Assembly (NCBI RefSeq): GCF_002583555.1
Contig: NZ_BEGX01000114.1
Coordinates: forward strand, 236,863 to 300,862
Source of the DNA: Pseudonocardia sp. N23
GTDB taxonomy: Bacteria > Actinomycetota > Actinomycetes > Mycobacteriales > Pseudonocardiaceae
DNA: 64,000 bases
Reading direction: 5' to 3'
Made by a program: the position numbers and the translations under genes. How positions within the stretch are numbered: position 1 is the stretch's first letter; each line of letters opens with the position of its first letter. The notes below the pieces were generated by a model. That model had not been told where the DNA came from and did no database searches. It saw only the letters and a list, made by a program, of their open reading frames with translations. This document shows positions 43,441 to 51,414 of this stretch, in pieces.

Positions 43441-44460
43441 TCAGGAAGCGGGCGGCTCGAACTCCGGGCCGTAGCGCGACAGGACCCGCTCGCGCATCGT
43501 GGGGTCGTTGCGCGGCACCGGCTCCAGGAAGATCTCGGTGAGATCGGTGAAGTGCGCGCGCAGGTCGGCGTCGATCTCGACGCACGCCCGCTCCAGGTCC
43601 GCGGCGCCCAGCGCGTCGTCGAAGTCCAGCCGGGCGCACAGCAGCACCTGGTCGGTGCCGAGCATCATCGTCAGCAGGTCGACGACGACGTCGACCTCGG
43701 GCCGGGCAGCCAGCGAGTCGCGGATGGCCAGGACCATCCGGGGGTCGGCCTGGCGGCCGATGAGCAGGCCCTTGTTGGTGCGCCCCAGGATGTAGGCGAC
43801 GACCGTCAGCAGCAGGCCGATGAGCAGCGAGGCCAGACCGTCGTAGATCGCGGAGCCGGTGAGCTGGTGCAGCCCGACGCCGGCGAACGCGAGCAGGAGC
43901 CCGATCAGGGCAGCGCTGTCCTCGAAGAACACCGTCTTGATCGTCGGGTCGTCGGTGCGGCGCAACCACTCCAGCGGGGAGAGGTCGTCGGCGGCGGCCT
44001 CGCGGCGCAGCTGGCGGACCGCCTGGGTCCAGGAGGTGCCCTCGAGGACGAACGAGATCGCGAGGACGACGTAGGCCACCCAGACGACGGTCTGCGCGGC
44101 GTCCTCGCCGATGATCGTGCGGATGCCCTCGTATATCGCGAACACCGCGCCCGACACGAAGATCGAGACGGCGGCGATCAGCGCCCAGAAGAAGCGTTCC
44201 TTGCCGTAGCCGAAGGGATGCCGACGGTCGGGGGCGCGGGTGGAGCGGCGCAGCGCGGTGAGCAGCAGGCCCTCGGTCGCGGTGTCGGCGGCGGAGTGCG
44301 CGGCCTCGGCGAGCATCGCGGCAGAGCCCGTGAGCAGCCCGGCGACGAGCTTGAGGACGCCGATGAGGGCGTTGGCCCCGAGCGCGACCAGCACGGTGAG
44401 GGTGCTCTCGCCGCCCTCCTTCTCCTTCGTCCCCGTGTCGGGGCGCTCCGCGACGGCCAC
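43441..44460 (-). CDS. Cation diffusion facilitator family transporter
   Basis: 339 aa with six membrane segments. AEAAHSAADTATEGLLLTAL (about residues 40-59) and HPFGYGKERFFWALIAAVSI (about 69-88) are the CDF metal-site region in helix II and the loop to helix III; DSAALIGLLLAFAGVGLHQL carries the helix V metal-binding Asp. The cytoplasmic C-terminal domain is about 110 residues. It exports a divalent metal such as Zn2+, Mn2+ or Fe2+; which one is not evident. GTG at 44460; a slightly longer start is possible. Confidence 0.9.
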   Translation of the reverse strand: MAVAERPDTGTKEKEGGESTLTVLVALGANALIGVLKLVAGLLTGSAAMLAEAAHSAADTATEGLLLTALRRSTRAPDRRHPFGYGKERFFWALIAAVSIFVSGAVFAIYEGIRTIIGEDAAQTVVWVAYVVLAISFVLEGTSWTQAVRQLRREAAADDLSPLEWLRRTDDPTIKTVFFEDSAALIGLLLAFAGVGLHQLTGSAIYDGLASLLIGLLLTVVAYILGRTNKGLLIGRQADPRMVLAIRDSLAARPEVDVVVDLLTMMLGTDQVLLCARLDFDDALGAADLERACVEIDADLRAHFTDLTEIFLEPVPRNDPTMRERVLSRYGPEFEPPAS

Positions 44461-44764
44461 GCGGTGAGCGTATGACCCGGCGGGCCGCCGCGCCGCCCAG
44501 GCGACGGTTGCCCCCCGGTGGGACGTCGGCGGTGACCGGTTCGTCCTGATCTGCCGACGGCGCAAGGGTTGTGGGCGCCGGGCGGGGTGCGTCGCGTCGG
44601 CGTGTCGTGCCGGTCGCCGACGCCTGATGCCCGCTCGACGGCGATGGGCGGAGGACCGAAACTCCTTGCCCGCCCGCGCGTTGTCCGATTGACCGGGACC
44701 GGTGGAACGGGGAGCCTCCACCGGTCCCGGTTGGTCTGTGTCCGGGCCGGATGCGCCCCCGGGG
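44461..44764. other. Intergenic region with one strong hairpin
   Basis: 304 bp upstream of the cation-efflux gene and downstream of the nitroreductase gene (both minus strand). Apart from the terminator at 44692-44731 I see no gene, repeat or clear promoter. Confidence 0.45.
44692..44731 (-). terminator. Terminator of the nitroreductase gene
   Basis: A perfect 15-bp stem (44692-44706 with 44717-44731) with a 10-base loop, 33 bases past the stop codon. Confidence 0.7.
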
Positions 44765-45211
44765 TCACGCCGTCGCGACCCGGAAGACCGGGTAGCCGGG
44801 CGCGATCCCCAGCAGGGTCGCGTCGTCGGCGGAGGCGTCGACACCGTCGAAGAAGACGCCCACCTCGAACTTCCAGCGCCGCAGGTACTCGCGCAGGATC
44901 GCGGGCTTGTCGGCGTCGTCGACCTCGGTGACGGTGATCGCCTCGGTCCGGCGGCCGACGTGCAGCTCACCACCACCCGCGACCCGGATGTTGCGCACCC
45001 ACTGGGTGACGCCGCGCGGGGCGACGAGATAGCGCTCGCCGTCGACCGTCAGCAGGTTGACCGGGGTGGTGCGCCACTCGCCGCTGGTGCGGCCGCGGAC
45101 GGCGAGGACCCGGCTGCCCCAGAGGCTGACGCCGAGACGGGTGAGGCCCGCGACGGCGGCGTTCATCAGGCCGGTCGTGCGGGTGGGGGCGATGTAGCGG
45201 GTGGCGTTCAT
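44765..45211 (-). CDS. Deazaflavin (F420)-dependent nitroreductase family protein
   Basis: 148 aa. VSLWGSRVLAVRGRTSGEWR (about residues 28-47), then TPVNLLTVDGERYLVAPRG and TQWVRNIRVAGGGELHVGRR, is the DDN-like split-barrel fold that binds F420. Members reduce quinones or nitro compounds and may protect against oxidative stress. ATG at 45211 has GAGGAGG upstream. A palindromic site doubled in the upstream DNA suggests repression by a TetR/MarR-like protein whose gene is not adjacent. Confidence 0.87.
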   Translation of the reverse strand: MNATRYIAPTRTTGLMNAAVAGLTRLGVSLWGSRVLAVRGRTSGEWRTTPVNLLTVDGERYLVAPRGVTQWVRNIRVAGGGELHVGRRTEAITVTEVDDADKPAILREYLRRWKFEVGVFFDGVDASADDATLLGIAPGYPVFRVATA

Positions 45212-45228
45212 GATGTCCTCCTCAATCA

Positions 45229-45295
45229 GAGAGCAGTGCTCTCGGTAGAGAACAGTCAACCGCCACGGCCGACAGAAGTCAAGAGCGGTGCTCTC
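45229..45295 (-). promoter_or_regulatory. Two copies of a palindromic operator upstream of the nitroreductase gene
   Basis: GAGAGCA-G-TGCTCTC at 45229-45243 is a perfect 7+1+7 palindrome; AAGAGCGGTGCTCTC at 45281-45295 is the same site with two changes, 52 bp further upstream. A half-like GTAGAGAACAGTC lies between. The proximal copy begins 18 bases before the start codon. Such doubled sites usually bind a dimeric TetR- or MarR-type repressor. Confidence 0.6.
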
Positions 45296-45310
45296 GAAAC
45301 GGAGAGTCGC

Positions 45311-45568
45311 TCAGGACTCGACGAGCTCCAGGTCGAACGCGTCGTCGCCGATCCACACGCGCAGACCTTCGCCGTCCTCGGTGATGAAGCCGTCCTCCTC
45401 CTCCCCCAGCTCGCGGATCGCTCCCAGCGCACGGACGCTCAGCTCGACTCTGCCCTCCCCGATGTCCACCGGCCGGTACTCACGGGCTAGACGGGCGGTA
45501 CGGCTCTCCGTGGCGAGCCAGCGCGCGTTCTCCGCACCGACCTCGGCCACCCACGTCATCGTCGACAT
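45311..45568 (-). CDS. Hypothetical small acidic protein
   Basis: 85 aa, not recognised. It has a conserved-looking pattern of short strands (RVELSVRALGAI, GFITEDGEGLRVWIGDDAFD) and ends acidic; no membrane segment or signal peptide. ATG at 45568. The stop lies 16 bases upstream of the distal operator of the nitroreductase gene, so the two genes may be separate units. Confidence 0.6.
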   Translation of the reverse strand: MSTMTWVAEVGAENARWLATESRTARLAREYRPVDIGEGRVELSVRALGAIRELGEEEDGFITEDGEGLRVWIGDDAFDLELVES

Positions 45569-45693
45569 GGGGTGGAGTATTCGCCGCCGCAGACGCCACG
45601 AGAAGATCGTGTCCGCCAGGCGAGAAGATCAGCCCGCCACGAGAAGGTCGGGCACGGGGAATGTCAGGCACGGGACGGTCGGACCCGGGACGG

Positions 45694-46383
45694 TCAGGCC
45701 GGCACGTACTCCGCGGCGGCCTCGGCCGGCTCCCGCAGCGCGGCGGCACGCAGGCGCGCCATCCGCACCCGGTAGTAGATGCCGAACGCGGCGGCGGTCA
45801 CCGTCGCCATCCCGGCGCCCACCGCCAGCCCGACGAGCGGGTCGTCGGCGACGACCGGGCCCAGCAGCATGCCCGCCACCAGCATGTAGACGCCCCACAG
45901 CGACGACGACACCAGCGACCCCGGCACGAACCGCCGCACCGGCAGCCCCACCCGGCCCGCAATCGCCGTGCTCACGAGCCGCCCGCTCGGCACGAACCGC
46001 GCCGCGACGAGCGCGACCAGCGGCCTGCGCAGCGTCGTCGTGGTCACCCACTGCGCGATCGGCCCTGCCCGGTCGACGTGGCGGGCGACGAGCGCCGTCG
46101 ACGACCTGCCCAACGTGTGCACGAGCAGGTCGCCCGCGACGCAGCCCAGCAGCGCGGCGACGACCAGCAGGGCGACCCCGCCCAGGTCGCGGTCGGCGAA
46201 GGCGGCCGCGTACCCCGTCATCAGCAGTGTCTCGCTCGGCAGGATCGGGAACGGGGCGTCGAGCGCGATGAGGACGACGAGCGCCAGCGGGAGCCACGGG
46301 CTGTGCAGCACGGTGGTGCAGATCGAGACGACGTCCACCCGCGTGCTCCCCTCTCCTGGCGGCGACCTGATGTCGATGGTCAT
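45694..46383 (-). CDS. DedA/VTT-domain membrane protein
   Basis: 229 aa with about five membrane segments. DAPFPILPSETLLMTGYAAA (about residues 35-54) is the DedA re-entrant loop (usually E/D-x3-P-x2-P-x-E), and ARFVPSGRLVSTAIAGRVGL (about 127-146) holds the second conserved motif (R-x-x-P-x-x-R). DedA proteins take part in lipid carrier or phospholipid flipping and membrane potential. ATG at 46383 (MTIDIRSPP). Confidence 0.88.
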   Translation of the reverse strand: MTIDIRSPPGEGSTRVDVVSICTTVLHSPWLPLALVVLIALDAPFPILPSETLLMTGYAAAFADRDLGGVALLVVAALLGCVAGDLLVHTLGRSSTALVARHVDRAGPIAQWVTTTTLRRPLVALVAARFVPSGRLVSTAIAGRVGLPVRRFVPGSLVSSSLWGVYMLVAGMLLGPVVADDPLVGLAVGAGMATVTAAAFGIYYRVRMARLRAAALREPAEAAAEYVPA

Positions 46384-46574
46384 CGATCGACGCCCCGGAG
46401 TCAGTGGGGGCCGCCCGCCGACCAGAGGTAGGGCCAGCCTCACCCCCAACGGGCGATCGGGCAATCGGCCGGTCGGAGCAGCGCGGCGAGCGGGGGCCCA
46501 CACGCGGCCCCCGTCGTCCGGCTACCGTTCGCCGTGGCCCACCACGCGGTGCGGGCCGACAACCGGGAGGTGTG

Positions 46575-47774
46575 ATGACGGTCCGTCCGCTGGAGGGCCT
46601 GCAGGTCGTGGAGTGCGCGAGCTTCGTCGCGGGCCCCACCGCGGGACTCGCGCTGTCGCGCCTGGGTGCCGACGTCGTCCGCATCGACCCGCTCGGTGGC
46701 GCGAACGACCACAAGCGCTGGCCCGTCGCCCCCAGCGGCGACAGCTACTACTGGGCCGCGCTCAACCGGGGCAAGCGCAGCATCGCCGTCGACATGCGCT
46801 CCGACGAGGGCCGGGAGCTCGTCGTCGCCCTCGTCGCCGCGCCCGGCCCGGACCGTGGCGTGCTCGTCGACAACATCGTCGGAAGGCGCTGGATGTCCAA
46901 CGAGGTGCTCACCGCGCGCCGCGCCGACCTGATCCACGTCCGGGTGCAGGGCCACCCAGACGGCCGGCCGGCCGTCGACTACACGGTCAACGCCGAGGTC
47001 GGGCTGCCCGAGATCACCGGCTCCGTCGAGGGCGGCGCCCCGGTCAACCACGTGCTCCCCGCATGGGACCTCATCACCGGCATGACCGTCGCGACCGGGG
47101 TACTCGCCGCCCTGCGCGACCGCGACCGCCACGGCCGCGGCGCCTACATCGAGATCGCGCTGGCCGACGTGGCGCTCGCCGGCGTCGCCGACATGGGCTG
47201 GCTGTCCGAGGTCGCCGCGAGCGGGCAGGACCGCCCCCGGCACGGCAACCACGTCTACGGCAGCTTCGGCGTCGACTTCCCGTGCCAGGACGGTGAGCGC
47301 GTCATGGTCGTCGCTCTCACCGAGGGGCAGTGGCGGGCACTGTGCACGGTCACCGGCACCGGCGAGGTCTTCTCCGCGCTCGAGGCCGCCCTGGGCGCCG
47401 ACCTCACCCTGGAGACCGATCGCTACCGGCTGCGCGAGACGATCGCGGCGATCCTGCGACCGTGGTTCGCCGACCGGAGCCTGGAGCAGGCCAGCCGTGA
47501 GCTCGACGAGGCCCGCGTGCTGTGGAGCGCCTACCGCGGGATGACCGACGTCGTCGCCGCGCACCGCAAGGGCACCTATCCCGTGCTGTCGGACGAGGTG
47601 GTCCCCGGGGCCGGGGCGGTCGTCGCGGCCCGGACCCCGCTGCGCTGGAACGGCGACCACGGACCCACCGGTCCCTCCCCGCTGCTGGGCCGCGAGACCG
47701 ACGAGGTGCTGGCCGAGCGGCTCGGGCTGTCGTCGGCGGAGATCGGCGGGCTGCACGACCGCGGCGTCGTCTGA
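46575..47774 (+). CDS. CaiB/BaiF family (family III) CoA transferase
   Basis: 399 aa. RPLEGLQVVECASFVAGPTA (about 4-23) and LSRLGADVVRIDPLGGAND open the family III fold, and LADVALAGVADMGWLSEV lies near the CoA site. It differs clearly from the transferase at 27257 and is closer to the branch that acts on branched or methyl-branched acyl-CoAs (Mcr/Frc-like neighbours), which is only an impression. ATG at 46575 follows GGGAGG. Confidence 0.88.
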   Translation: MTVRPLEGLQVVECASFVAGPTAGLALSRLGADVVRIDPLGGANDHKRWPVAPSGDSYYWAALNRGKRSIAVDMRSDEGRELVVALVAAPGPDRGVLVDNIVGRRWMSNEVLTARRADLIHVRVQGHPDGRPAVDYTVNAEVGLPEITGSVEGGAPVNHVLPAWDLITGMTVATGVLAALRDRDRHGRGAYIEIALADVALAGVADMGWLSEVAASGQDRPRHGNHVYGSFGVDFPCQDGERVMVVALTEGQWRALCTVTGTGEVFSALEAALGADLTLETDRYRLRETIAAILRPWFADRSLEQASRELDEARVLWSAYRGMTDVVAAHRKGTYPVLSDEVVPGAGAVVAARTPLRWNGDHGPTGPSPLLGRETDEVLAERLGLSSAEIGGLHDRGVV

Positions 47775-47793
47775 GCGCTCCTATACTCCGCCG

Positions 47794-48333
47794 ATGCCGA
47801 GCTACGCGGTGCTGCTGCGCGGGATCAACGTCGGGGGCAACCGCAAGGTGCCCATGGCGACGTTGCGGGAGCTGTTGTCGGGCATGGGGTTCGCCGACGT
47901 GCGCACCCTGCTGCAGAGCGGCAACGCCGTGTTCACCGCGCCCCGGTCGATGCCGGAGAAGCTCGCCGCCCGGGTCGAGAAGGCGCTCGAGGACGAGTTC
48001 GGCGTGGCCATCCGCGCCATCGTGCTCACCCGGGCCCACCTCGACGACGTGATCGCCGCGCACCCGCTCGCCGACGTCGCCGACAACGGCTCCCGGATGA
48101 TGGCGCTGTTCCTCTCGGCCGACCCGGAACCCGCCGTCGCGAGGGAGTTCGACGCGCTCGCGCTGGACCCGGAGCGGGCGCGGATGGGCGACCGCGTGAT
48201 CTACCAGTGGTGTCCCGACGGGGTCCTGAAGGCGCCTGACGTCGCGACGTTCGCGGCGAAGAAGTGGGGCGTGACCGTCACCGGCCGCAACTGGAACACC
48301 GTCACCAAGCTCGCTGCGATGCTGGCCGGCTGA
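47794..48333 (+). CDS. DUF1697 domain protein
   Basis: 179 aa. YAVLLRGINVGGNRKVPMAT (about residues 4-23), LLQSGNAVF, and NWNTVTKLAAML at the end are the diagnostic DUF1697 motifs. This widespread alpha/beta family has no known activity. ATG at 47794, 19 bases after the CoA transferase stop. Confidence 0.92.
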   Translation: MPSYAVLLRGINVGGNRKVPMATLRELLSGMGFADVRTLLQSGNAVFTAPRSMPEKLAARVEKALEDEFGVAIRAIVLTRAHLDDVIAAHPLADVADNGSRMMALFLSADPEPAVAREFDALALDPERARMGDRVIYQWCPDGVLKAPDVATFAAKKWGVTVTGRNWNTVTKLAAMLAG

Positions 48334-48441
48334 CACCTGCGGCAGGGGGGCGTCCTCCCCCACGGGAGGGAGGCTGACCACACCACGAATTCGGGGTCAT
48401 CCCCCACGACGCGGGGCCGCCGCGTCGGCACGATTCTCCTC

Positions 48442-49782
48442 ATGACGAACACGGCGTACTGCGAGGTTCCCGGTTCCGACATCCCGCGAGGCACCATGGC
48501 CCGCTCGGCACGGATCGCCGCGCTGCCCCTGGCCTTCGGTGGCCGGGCCGTCGCCGGCTGGGGCAGGCGCATCGCCGGCGCCGACGCGGAGCAGGTCTCG
48601 GCGAGCGCGACGGAGCGGAACGCCGAGCAGCTGTTCGCCGTGCTCGGGCAGCTCAAGGGTGGCGCGATGAAGGTCGGCCAGGCGTTGTCGGTCTACGACT
48701 CGATGATCCCGGCCGAGATCGCCGAGCCCTACAAGCGGGCGCTGGCCAAGCTGCAGTCCGCGGGTCCGACGATGCCTGTGAGGGCGGTGCACCAGGTGCT
48801 CGCCCAGCAGCTGGGCCGCGACTGGCAGCGCCGCTTCCGCTCCTTCGACGACACCCCGGCCGCCGCCGCGAGCGTCGGCCAGGTGCACCACGCGGTGTGG
48901 GCCGACGGGCGGGAGGTCGCGGTCAAGGTCCAGTACCCCGGTGCGGGCCAGGCCCTCGACGCCGACCTGCGCACCCTGGAACGGTTCTCCACACTGTTCA
49001 CGCTGATCGTGCCCGCGCTCGACGCGAAGGCCCTGATGCGGGAGCTGCGCGACCGGATGCTCGACGAGCTCGACTACTGCGCCGAGGCCGACCGTCAGCG
49101 CCGCTTCGCCGCCGCGTACGCAGGCGACCCGTACCTGTACGTCCCGGCCGTCGTCGCCTCGGCGCCGAAGGTGATCGTCTCGGAGTGGCTCGACGGGGTG
49201 CCGCTGGGCCCGATGACGGCGCGGCCGGCGGGCGACGCCGTCGAGCAGGCCCGCCGCGACGAGTGGGCGCACACGATCATCGAGACGATGTTCTCCTCGC
49301 CTGCGCGGGTGGGGATGCTGCACGCCGACCCGCACCCGGGCAACTTCATGGTGCTCTCCGACGGCCGGCTCGCGATGATCGACTTCGGTGCCGTCGCCGA
49401 GCTGCCCGACGGGTTCCCGCCGGTGCTGGCCCGCATCCTGCGCCACGTCGCTGACGCCGAGCCCGCGAAGATGATGCGGCTGATGCTGGCGGAGGGGTTC
49501 GTCGGCGGGGACGTGCCGGCCGAGGACGTGCTGCGCTACATCGGCGCCCTCGCCGACCCGCTGCGCACCGACACCTTCCGTTTCCACCGCGCGTGGATGG
49601 CCCAGCAGGGTTCGCGGGTGATGGACCTGCGCGGCCGGGCGTTCCGGGAGACCGGCCGGTCACTGGCCCTGCCGGCGCAGCACATGCTGATCGTCCGGGT
49701 GCTGTCTGGCTGGACGAACATCCTGGCCCAGCTCGACTGCACCGTCGCCGCCCGCGCCCTGGCGGACGAGTGGCTGTTCTGA
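48442..49782 (+). CDS. ABC1 (AarF/UbiB/COQ8-type) atypical kinase family protein
   Basis: 446 aa. KGGAMKVGQALSVYDSMIP (about residues 72-90) is the KxGQ motif that replaces the P-loop; AAASVGQVHHAVWADGREVA and VAVKVQYPGA carry the ATP site; LHADPHPGNFMVLSDGR and MIDFG (about 293-315) are the catalytic and Mg-binding loops. Such proteins support quinone or lipid metabolism. The gene ends 13 bases before copy C of the palindrome. Confidence 0.92.
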   Translation: MTNTAYCEVPGSDIPRGTMARSARIAALPLAFGGRAVAGWGRRIAGADAEQVSASATERNAEQLFAVLGQLKGGAMKVGQALSVYDSMIPAEIAEPYKRALAKLQSAGPTMPVRAVHQVLAQQLGRDWQRRFRSFDDTPAAAASVGQVHHAVWADGREVAVKVQYPGAGQALDADLRTLERFSTLFTLIVPALDAKALMRELRDRMLDELDYCAEADRQRRFAAAYAGDPYLYVPAVVASAPKVIVSEWLDGVPLGPMTARPAGDAVEQARRDEWAHTIIETMFSSPARVGMLHADPHPGNFMVLSDGRLAMIDFGAVAELPDGFPPVLARILRHVADAEPAKMMRLMLAEGFVGGDVPAEDVLRYIGALADPLRTDTFRFHRAWMAQQGSRVMDLRGRAFRETGRSLALPAQHMLIVRVLSGWTNILAQLDCTVAARALADEWLF

Positions 49783-49795
49783 CCGGCGTCCCGTC

Positions 49796-49870
49796 GAACC
49801 TCCGCCGGGTTCGGCACGAGGCTGGTTCCGACCATGATCGAACCATCCTGGTGTCGACCGGCGGAGGTTC
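49796..49870. repeat. Dispersed imperfect palindrome, copy C
   Basis: The outer 13 bases (GAACCTCCGCCGG, 49796-49808) pair perfectly with 49858-49870; the inner arms pair imperfectly around GACCATGATC. It fills nearly all of the 89-bp gap between convergent ABC1 and LysE genes; the right end is 2 bases from the LysE stop codon. It can act as a bidirectional terminator. Confidence 0.7.
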
Positions 49871-49871
49871 T

Positions 49872-50519
49872 TCAGGTCGTCGGGGCCGGGGCGCGGTCGA
49901 GCAGCAGTCGCACCGCCAACGCACCGAGGACGCCTCCCATGAGCCACCGCTGGACCCGCACCCATGACGGCCGCCGCCCCAGCACCCGGGCCAGCGTCGA
50001 CGCGGAGCAGACGATCAGCGCGTTGACCGTCAGCGCCACGACGATCTGCACCGCCCCGAGCGCGAGGCTCTGCTCCCACACCGGCGCCCCGCCGGGATCG
50101 ACGAACTGCGGCAGCAGCGCGACGTAGAGCACGGCGATCTTGGGGTTGAGCAGGTTCGTCGTCAGGCCCATGGTGAACAGCCGCCACGTCGGGTCGGCGG
50201 GGAGGTCCTTCGCGGCGAACACGGCGTCGCCACCCGGGCGCAGCGCGCGGAACGCCAGGTACAGCAGGTAGGCGGCGCCCGCGACCTTCAGGACGGTGTA
50301 GGCCGCCGGGACCGCCGCGAACAGCGACGCGACCCCCGCCGCCGCGGCCACCAGGTACACCCCGAACCCCGCGGCCACCCCGAACAGCGACACCAGCCCG
50401 GCGCGGCGGCCCTGGGTGATGCTGCGCGACACCAGGTACAGCATGTTCGGGCCGGGGGTGAGGACGAGCCCGAGCGCCACCGCCGCGATGCCCGCGGCGG
50501 CCGCCCCGTCGATGACCAT
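49872..50519 (-). CDS. LysE/RhtB family exporter
   Basis: 215 aa with six membrane segments. ALGLVLTPGPNMLYLVSRSI (about residues 14-33) with G-x-P-G-P-x-x-x-Y and FGVAAGFGVYLVAAAAG are the LysE/RhtB signature. NLLNPKIAVLYVALLPQFV is the conserved loop before helix IV. It exports amino acids or other small cationic molecules; the substrate is unknown. ATG at 50519 (MVIDGAAAAG) is preferred over the longer frame. Confidence 0.88.
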   Translation of the reverse strand: MVIDGAAAAGIAAVALGLVLTPGPNMLYLVSRSITQGRRAGLVSLFGVAAGFGVYLVAAAAGVASLFAAVPAAYTVLKVAGAAYLLYLAFRALRPGGDAVFAAKDLPADPTWRLFTMGLTTNLLNPKIAVLYVALLPQFVDPGGAPVWEQSLALGAVQIVVALTVNALIVCSASTLARVLGRRPSWVRVQRWLMGGVLGALAVRLLLDRAPAPTT

Positions 50520-50648
50520 GCCGCCAGTCCACGCGCTCGGCGGCTGCGCCGCGAGGGCCGATCCGGAGAAAGTGGCCGTCGCACCGATGAGTCCCCGCGG
50601 CACCCGTCGTCATCACTGACGACCGCACCGCTTCCGCAGGAGGACATC

Positions 50649-50844
50649 ATGACGGCCCCCGATCGCCGCCGCGGCCGCGGCCGGACTGGTCGCGTTCATG
50701 ATCGGTGCCGCGATCACGCAGGTGTTCGTGCTGGACAACCCGGCCTACGTGGTGACCCCGCTGATCATCGGCGCACTGATGGTGTGGGTCGCCGTCGCAC
50801 GCCGGCAGCGGACGATCGAGTTCCTCCGCGGCCTGGGCCGCTGA
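50649..50844 (+). pseudogene. Small membrane protein gene with a frameshift in a C-run
   Basis: ATG at 50649 is preceded by GCAGGAGGACATC, a strong ribosome binding site. The frame from this ATG gives only arginine-rich sequence, but after the C5 run at 50656-50660 the +1-shifted frame gives a clean hydrophobic protein: AAAAAGLVAFMIGAAITQVF and VLDNPAYVVTPLIIGALMVW, ending GLGR. Removing one C restores a single 64-residue protein with two membrane helices. It is either a sequencing error, a recent loss, or slippage-controlled. No family recognised. Confidence 0.6.
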
Positions 50845-50898
50845 GCCGCCCACCGCCCGCGGGCCCGCCGGACACCGGTGGGCCCGTCGGTCCGCCGG

Positions 50899-51294
50899 TC
50901 ACTGCTTGCGGACCGACCACTCCCATTTCTTGCCGACGACGTTCGACGCCCTGCCGCCCATGTCGTTGCCGACGATCGATCCCTTGTAGACGGCGTAGCC
51001 GCTGTTGAAGGTGAGGGTGATGGTGGCACCGCGCTGGGTCCAGGTGTCGCTGGACTTGTCGAACGTGCCCGTCGGGCTGGTGTAGGCGAGCCGCGATCCG
51101 GGCTTGAAGCGGAAGACGTAGTAGCGGCCGTCGGAGTCCGTGCCCGACCACACGCTGCCCTCCAGGGACGGCGTCAGCGGCCGGTCGGCCCGCTCGGCGG
51201 CACCGGTGCCCGCCGTCGCCACCGTGCACCCCGACAGGGCGAGGACCGCCGCAGCCAGCACCGTGACCAGCACCGCCACCCGACTCCGCGCCAC
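50899..51294 (-). CDS. Hypothetical lipoprotein
   Basis: 131 aa from GTG at 51294, preceded by GGGAGGGG; an ATG eight codons earlier is possible. Signal peptide with lipobox VLALSGC (lipidated Cys about residue 22). The mature part has GSVWSGTDSDGRYYVFRFKP and TWTQRGATITLTFNSGYAVY, a small beta-rich domain with repeated W-x-G-T-like and G-x-x-I-T-L-x-F elements, similar in outline to lipocalin-like or META-type domains. Function unknown. Confidence 0.72.
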   Translation of the reverse strand: MARSRVAVLVTVLAAAVLALSGCTVATAGTGAAERADRPLTPSLEGSVWSGTDSDGRYYVFRFKPGSRLAYTSPTGTFDKSSDTWTQRGATITLTFNSGYAVYKGSIVGNDMGGRASNVVGKKWEWSVRKQ

Positions 51295-51414
51295 CTCGTT
51301 CCCCTCCCGTACCGACATCGCCCGTGCGGGTCATGTTTTCCGGATCCACCCGAACCGCGCAACCGGACCGGACCCCCGTCACGGGCCGACGACGGGTCCG
51401 GAAGGATCATTGTC

